From: Pseudidiomarina atlantica
GTDB taxonomy: Bacteria > Pseudomonadota > Gammaproteobacteria > Enterobacterales > Alteromonadaceae
DNA: 64,000 nt
NCBI RefSeq assembly: GCF_000753735.1
Contig: NZ_JPIN01000002.1
Location: 62,001-126,000 of the forward strand
Reading direction: 5' to 3'
A program made the position numbers and the translations under genes. This document shows, in pieces, positions 61,192 through 64,000 of the stretch; the first letter of the stretch is position 1, and each line of letters opens with the position of its first letter. A model generated the notes under the pieces. That model searched no databases. It saw only the letters and a program-made list of their open reading frames with translations, and was not told the DNA's origin.

Positions 61192-63876
61192 CAATTTTAG
61201 TAATTCAGCGAGCGGCATGGGTCGCGCGAAGTAAAAACCTTGCAGACGTTCGACGCCTATTTGGCTGAAAATATCTACCTGGGTGGCATCTTCCACGCCC
61301 TCGACCACGACTTTCTTCTTCAGATAAATACAGAGTTCGACAATACCGCGAACCACCGCTTGCAGCTCTGGATCGTGAACGATGCCGGCGGTAAACGCAC
61401 GATCGATCTTAATCACGTCTGCGGGTAAACGGTTGAGATAGGATAAACTTGAGAAGCCCGTACCAAAGTCATCGAGCGCCACGCTACAGCCCATATCACG
61501 CAAACTTTGTAAGGCGTTAATGCTGGTTTGGCTCTCGCCGGCAAAAACCTCTTCGGTCAGTTCCAGCGTGAGATTGTCGGCCTGAACTTGATGATGCTTT
61601 AAGCGAGCTTGCAAGTAGCTGGCGAAATCATAGCGCTGCAACTGTTGTGGTGAGATATTGACGGCAACCTGAAGCCGCTGCAAGGGCTTATGGTCATGGA
61701 TATCTTGCAGCACGCGTTCTAATACCTGTTCACCCAGCGGAATAATTTGCCCAGTGCGCTCGGCAATCGGAATAAATTCTGCCGGTGATACGAATTGCCC
61801 ATTGTGCTGCCAGCGCACCAAGCTTTCGATCCCCACGATGGTAGATTGGCGCGTATCGTAAATAGGCTGATAATAGACTTCTAGGAGCTGCTGCTCGAGG
61901 GCCATCTGCAGGGCGTTGCGAAGTTGCAGCTGTTGCTGATAATCGACGGCCATGTGCGGGGCAAAATTACGCACAAGGTTGCCCCCTAAGTGTTTCGCTT
62001 CGCTCATAGCGATTTCACCTTGCTGTAGCAAATCAGCTATGTTGAGTTGTCTGTTTTGGGTTTGCACGCAGCCAATACTCGCAGTGAGGTGCACACTAAT
62101 ACCGTCAATATTAAATGGCTTGCGAATCACCCGCAGCAACTGTTGGGCATGAACATCGCAAGACTGAGCTTCGGTATCTTGCCAGAAAATGACAAACTCG
62201 TCGGCACTGAAATGAGCAAGAATGGCACGATCTGGCGCAACGGTGCGCAACCGCGCAGCCGTTTCGGCAAGAACTTCATCACCAAATTTATGGCCAAAAC
62301 TATCATTGATCGGCTTGAAGCCATCTAAGTTGATAAACCACAACACCTGCCACCGCGTTTGACGTTTGTCGCGCTGTTGCTGAATACGCGCATTAAAAGC
62401 ATCACGTCGCAATAAGCCTGTAATTTCATCGTGGTCAGCTAAAAACTTAAGCTGATTCTGCTTTTTGCTAAGCTGTTGGGCGTTATCCTCGGCCATAATA
62501 TAGATCAGCAAAAAAGCGAAGGTGAGCCACAGCAGCAACTGATTCAGCTGGGCATTCGTTTTGAGTTCAGAATAATCATTTAATGCACTGTGGAAGACCA
62601 CATTAGTGGTGCCACTGATATTGACTTGTTCAGATAAAAAGTGTGGGTAGCGCAGCTGCAGTTGTTGGCGACTGATGACCTCAGTCACATCACTCGCAAT
62701 AGGCAATAACAGGTCTTCCCGTAATTCAAGATAGGTCAACACTTGCTGAAACTGCCTTAGGAATGAGGCATTCACTACCTGCTTGACATCAAATAACAGC
62801 ACTAAGCGCTGCAGCTGTTGAGCTGGCGTCCGAATTGGAATGGCCATTAAATAGGTAGGTGTCGCGGTGAGCAGTGAACTGCCACTGATAACGATGACAG
62901 GTTCTGACGTTGCACTTGCTAACCAGGCATCAACACTTTGTTGCTTTAGTAGTCCACTGCTAACGAGATCATCAGCAGCGCCAAACTTTTGCTCGAGCAT
63001 CAGTTGCTCGTTGTAAATAAGTGCACCGCGAAGAATTGGCAAGTCACGTAAGTAACTCTCCATGTCGTTACGCAATACCGAGGTAAAGTCATCAGCTTGG
63101 GTGATTTTATCCAGTCGCTGTTGTATACGTGTCGCCAAGGCGCGTTGGTGGCTCAAGGTGGAATCAATCATTTGCCCGATCATTTGGATCTTTAAGCGTG
63201 CATCATCGCTAGTGCGTTTAAGATCGTTCAAACTCAGGCTGTACCAAACGCCAAAACCGATGGCCGCAATCACAAAGATATTGAGCACCGCTCGCCGCGA
63301 AGTGTGCAGCTTCTCGCCATACAAACTGTAGACCAGCAGTAGCGCAACACTGCCAACCAGCAGCAAGATACTCACGAGGCTTAGGGCGGGGAAATTGGCC
63401 TGCGTTAGGTTGAACTGTTCCAGTGAAATCAAACCCGAAAAGCTCGCTTGCAACAAGGCAAATACGGCTAGGTCGACTAAGATAACTAGCAACCACAAGC
63501 CGCGTGTTACGGGTCGGGTGGGCGGCAAAATAAACAGTAAAGCGGTGCTAGTGATAAGCGGCACGACAATGGGTAACGGCAAGGCTACGAGCCTTGTGGT
63601 TTCCGCCACGGCCACAAACCAAATAACTGTTGCCATGACACCGATGAGTGCCGCCCCAAAAAAGCGTGATAAGTGGACTTTTTGGGAGAGTAGAGCAATG
63701 AAGCCCAAGGCAACTATGACGGCGGCAATCGAGAGCGAGCTTGGCACTACTGCCATGAGTAGATCGTCTTGATACAGCCAAAACTCGAGTGTACCGACGC
63801 TGCCAGCAATCAAGAAAAAGCTAGCAACAGCGAAAACGAATTTACGGGCAGCCGAAGGGCTTAACCGTAGCAACAT
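61183..63876 (-). CDS. Membrane GGDEF-EAL protein with degenerate GGDEF; probable c-di-GMP phosphodiesterase
   Basis: The 897-residue product has an N-terminal membrane region of about seven to eight hydrophobic segments (about 12-225), a periplasmic or extracytoplasmic sensor-like segment (about 225-450, predicted helices), a last transmembrane helix (about 452-472), a GGDEF domain (about 480-640) and an EAL domain (about 655-890). The GGDEF active-site motif reads SADEF (557-561), and no RxxD inhibitory site is evident, so cyclase activity is unlikely. The EAL domain looks active: ESLVRW (E684), NISPQQL, ELTEEVF, DDFGTGFSSL, KIDRAF, EGVED and QGFYFARP are all present. It should hydrolyse c-di-GMP and may sense a signal through its membrane part. 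It precedes typA. Confidence 0.87.
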   Translation of the reverse strand: MLLRLSPSAARKFVFAVASFFLIAGSVGTLEFWLYQDDLLMAVVPSSLSIAAVIVALGFIALLSQKVHLSRFFGAALIGVMATVIWFVAVAETTRLVALPLPIVVPLITSTALLFILPPTRPVTRGLWLLVILVDLAVFALLQASFSGLISLEQFNLTQANFPALSLVSILLLVGSVALLLVYSLYGEKLHTSRRAVLNIFVIAAIGFGVWYSLSLNDLKRTSDDARLKIQMIGQMIDSTLSHQRALATRIQQRLDKITQADDFTSVLRNDMESYLRDLPILRGALIYNEQLMLEQKFGAADDLVSSGLLKQQSVDAWLASATSEPVIVISGSSLLTATPTYLMAIPIRTPAQQLQRLVLLFDVKQVVNASFLRQFQQVLTYLELREDLLLPIASDVTEVISRQQLQLRYPHFLSEQVNISGTTNVVFHSALNDYSELKTNAQLNQLLLWLTFAFLLIYIMAEDNAQQLSKKQNQLKFLADHDEITGLLRRDAFNARIQQQRDKRQTRWQVLWFINLDGFKPINDSFGHKFGDEVLAETAARLRTVAPDRAILAHFSADEFVIFWQDTEAQSCDVHAQQLLRVIRKPFNIDGISVHLTASIGCVQTQNRQLNIADLLQQGEIAMSEAKHLGGNLVRNFAPHMAVDYQQQLQLRNALQMALEQQLLEVYYQPIYDTRQSTIVGIESLVRWQHNGQFVSPAEFIPIAERTGQIIPLGEQVLERVLQDIHDHKPLQRLQVAVNISPQQLQRYDFASYLQARLKHHQVQADNLTLELTEEVFAGESQTSINALQSLRDMGCSVALDDFGTGFSSLSYLNRLPADVIKIDRAFTAGIVHDPELQAVVRGIVELCIYLKKKVVVEGVEDATQVDIFSQIGVERLQGFYFARPMPLAELLKLLE

Positions 63877-64000
63877 GACACTCTCAGTTTGAAGATAAAT
63901 AGCGGGGTTAGCATAGCTGAAAATAAATTGGAGTACACAATAAATTTACAACGATTGCCGACTGGATTTTTATTTTAGAGTTTACTAAAATAACGAACAA

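Noticed and set aside
1-64000. tRNA, rRNA, CRISPR, insertion sequences, phage genes, toxin-antitoxin pairs
   Set aside because: I saw no sequence pattern for any of these on either strand; composition and gene order look like core chromosome throughout.

Overview
The window looks like a contiguous chromosomal segment of an aerobic to facultative gammaproteobacterium, most likely from the Alteromonadales (Idiomarina-like). The reasons are an argH fused to an argA-like acetyltransferase at the end of an argCBFGH(A) operon, the pilMNOPQ-aroK-aroB-dam block, metL next to metJ, hslVU-rraA, and small proteins of families DUF2959 and DUF3081. Base composition looks even. I saw no insertion sequence, prophage, CRISPR array, tRNA or rRNA gene.

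Left end (1-7.0 kb), nitrate and nitric-oxide module: a truncated narK transporter, nnrS, moeB, ybaN, the NO-sensing activator norR, a short YtfE/DnrN iron-sulfur repair protein and an FNR-type regulator. The norR-ytfE gap carries GGT-N7-ACC elements and a sigma-54 promoter, so NorR probably drives ytfE. An NsrR-like palindrome precedes nnrS. The fnr start codon lies in a perfect 13-bp inverted repeat.

7.0-13.7 kb: a promoter and yybP-ykoY (Mn2+) riboswitch precede a GDT1/UPF0016 manganese exporter gene, followed by a GNAT gene and yjjG. Next come a divergent pair-like unit of an amidoligase and a C26 glutamine-amidotransferase-like hydrolase (an orphan, poorly understood system), two small exported proteins and a MipA/OmpV outer-membrane protein.

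12.5-25 kb: a leftward operon aroK-aroB-dam-elaA-rsmJ-yhiN, then pilMNOPQ (type IV pilus alignment complex and secretin) divergent from PBP1a.

25-36 kb, amino acid biosynthesis: metL and metJ diverge from a Met-box operator; argCBFGH(A) has an ARG box inside its promoter and a membrane-anchored XRE regulator upstream; then a malic enzyme.

36-43.8 kb, housekeeping: rpmE, priA, argS, a SPOR protein, hslV, hslU and rraA.

43.8-50 kb: the complete histidine utilisation set hutG, hutI, hutC, hutU, hutH with a HutC operator between hutI and hutC. It converts histidine to glutamate plus formamide.

50-64 kb: a DksA/TraR zinc protein, the yihY-dtd-yiiD operon, an SDR, a DUF2959 lipoprotein, an FMN reductase, MgtC, an AcrR-like TetR regulator with a matching operator, DUF3081, hemolysin III, a dCache-HAMP-PAS protein with a degenerate histidine-kinase core, typA, and a membrane GGDEF-EAL protein whose GGDEF site reads SADEF.

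The best candidates for something undescribed are the amidoligase/C26 pair, the dead histidine kinase, and the inverted repeat at the fnr start. All calls come from reading the sequence; no database search was run.
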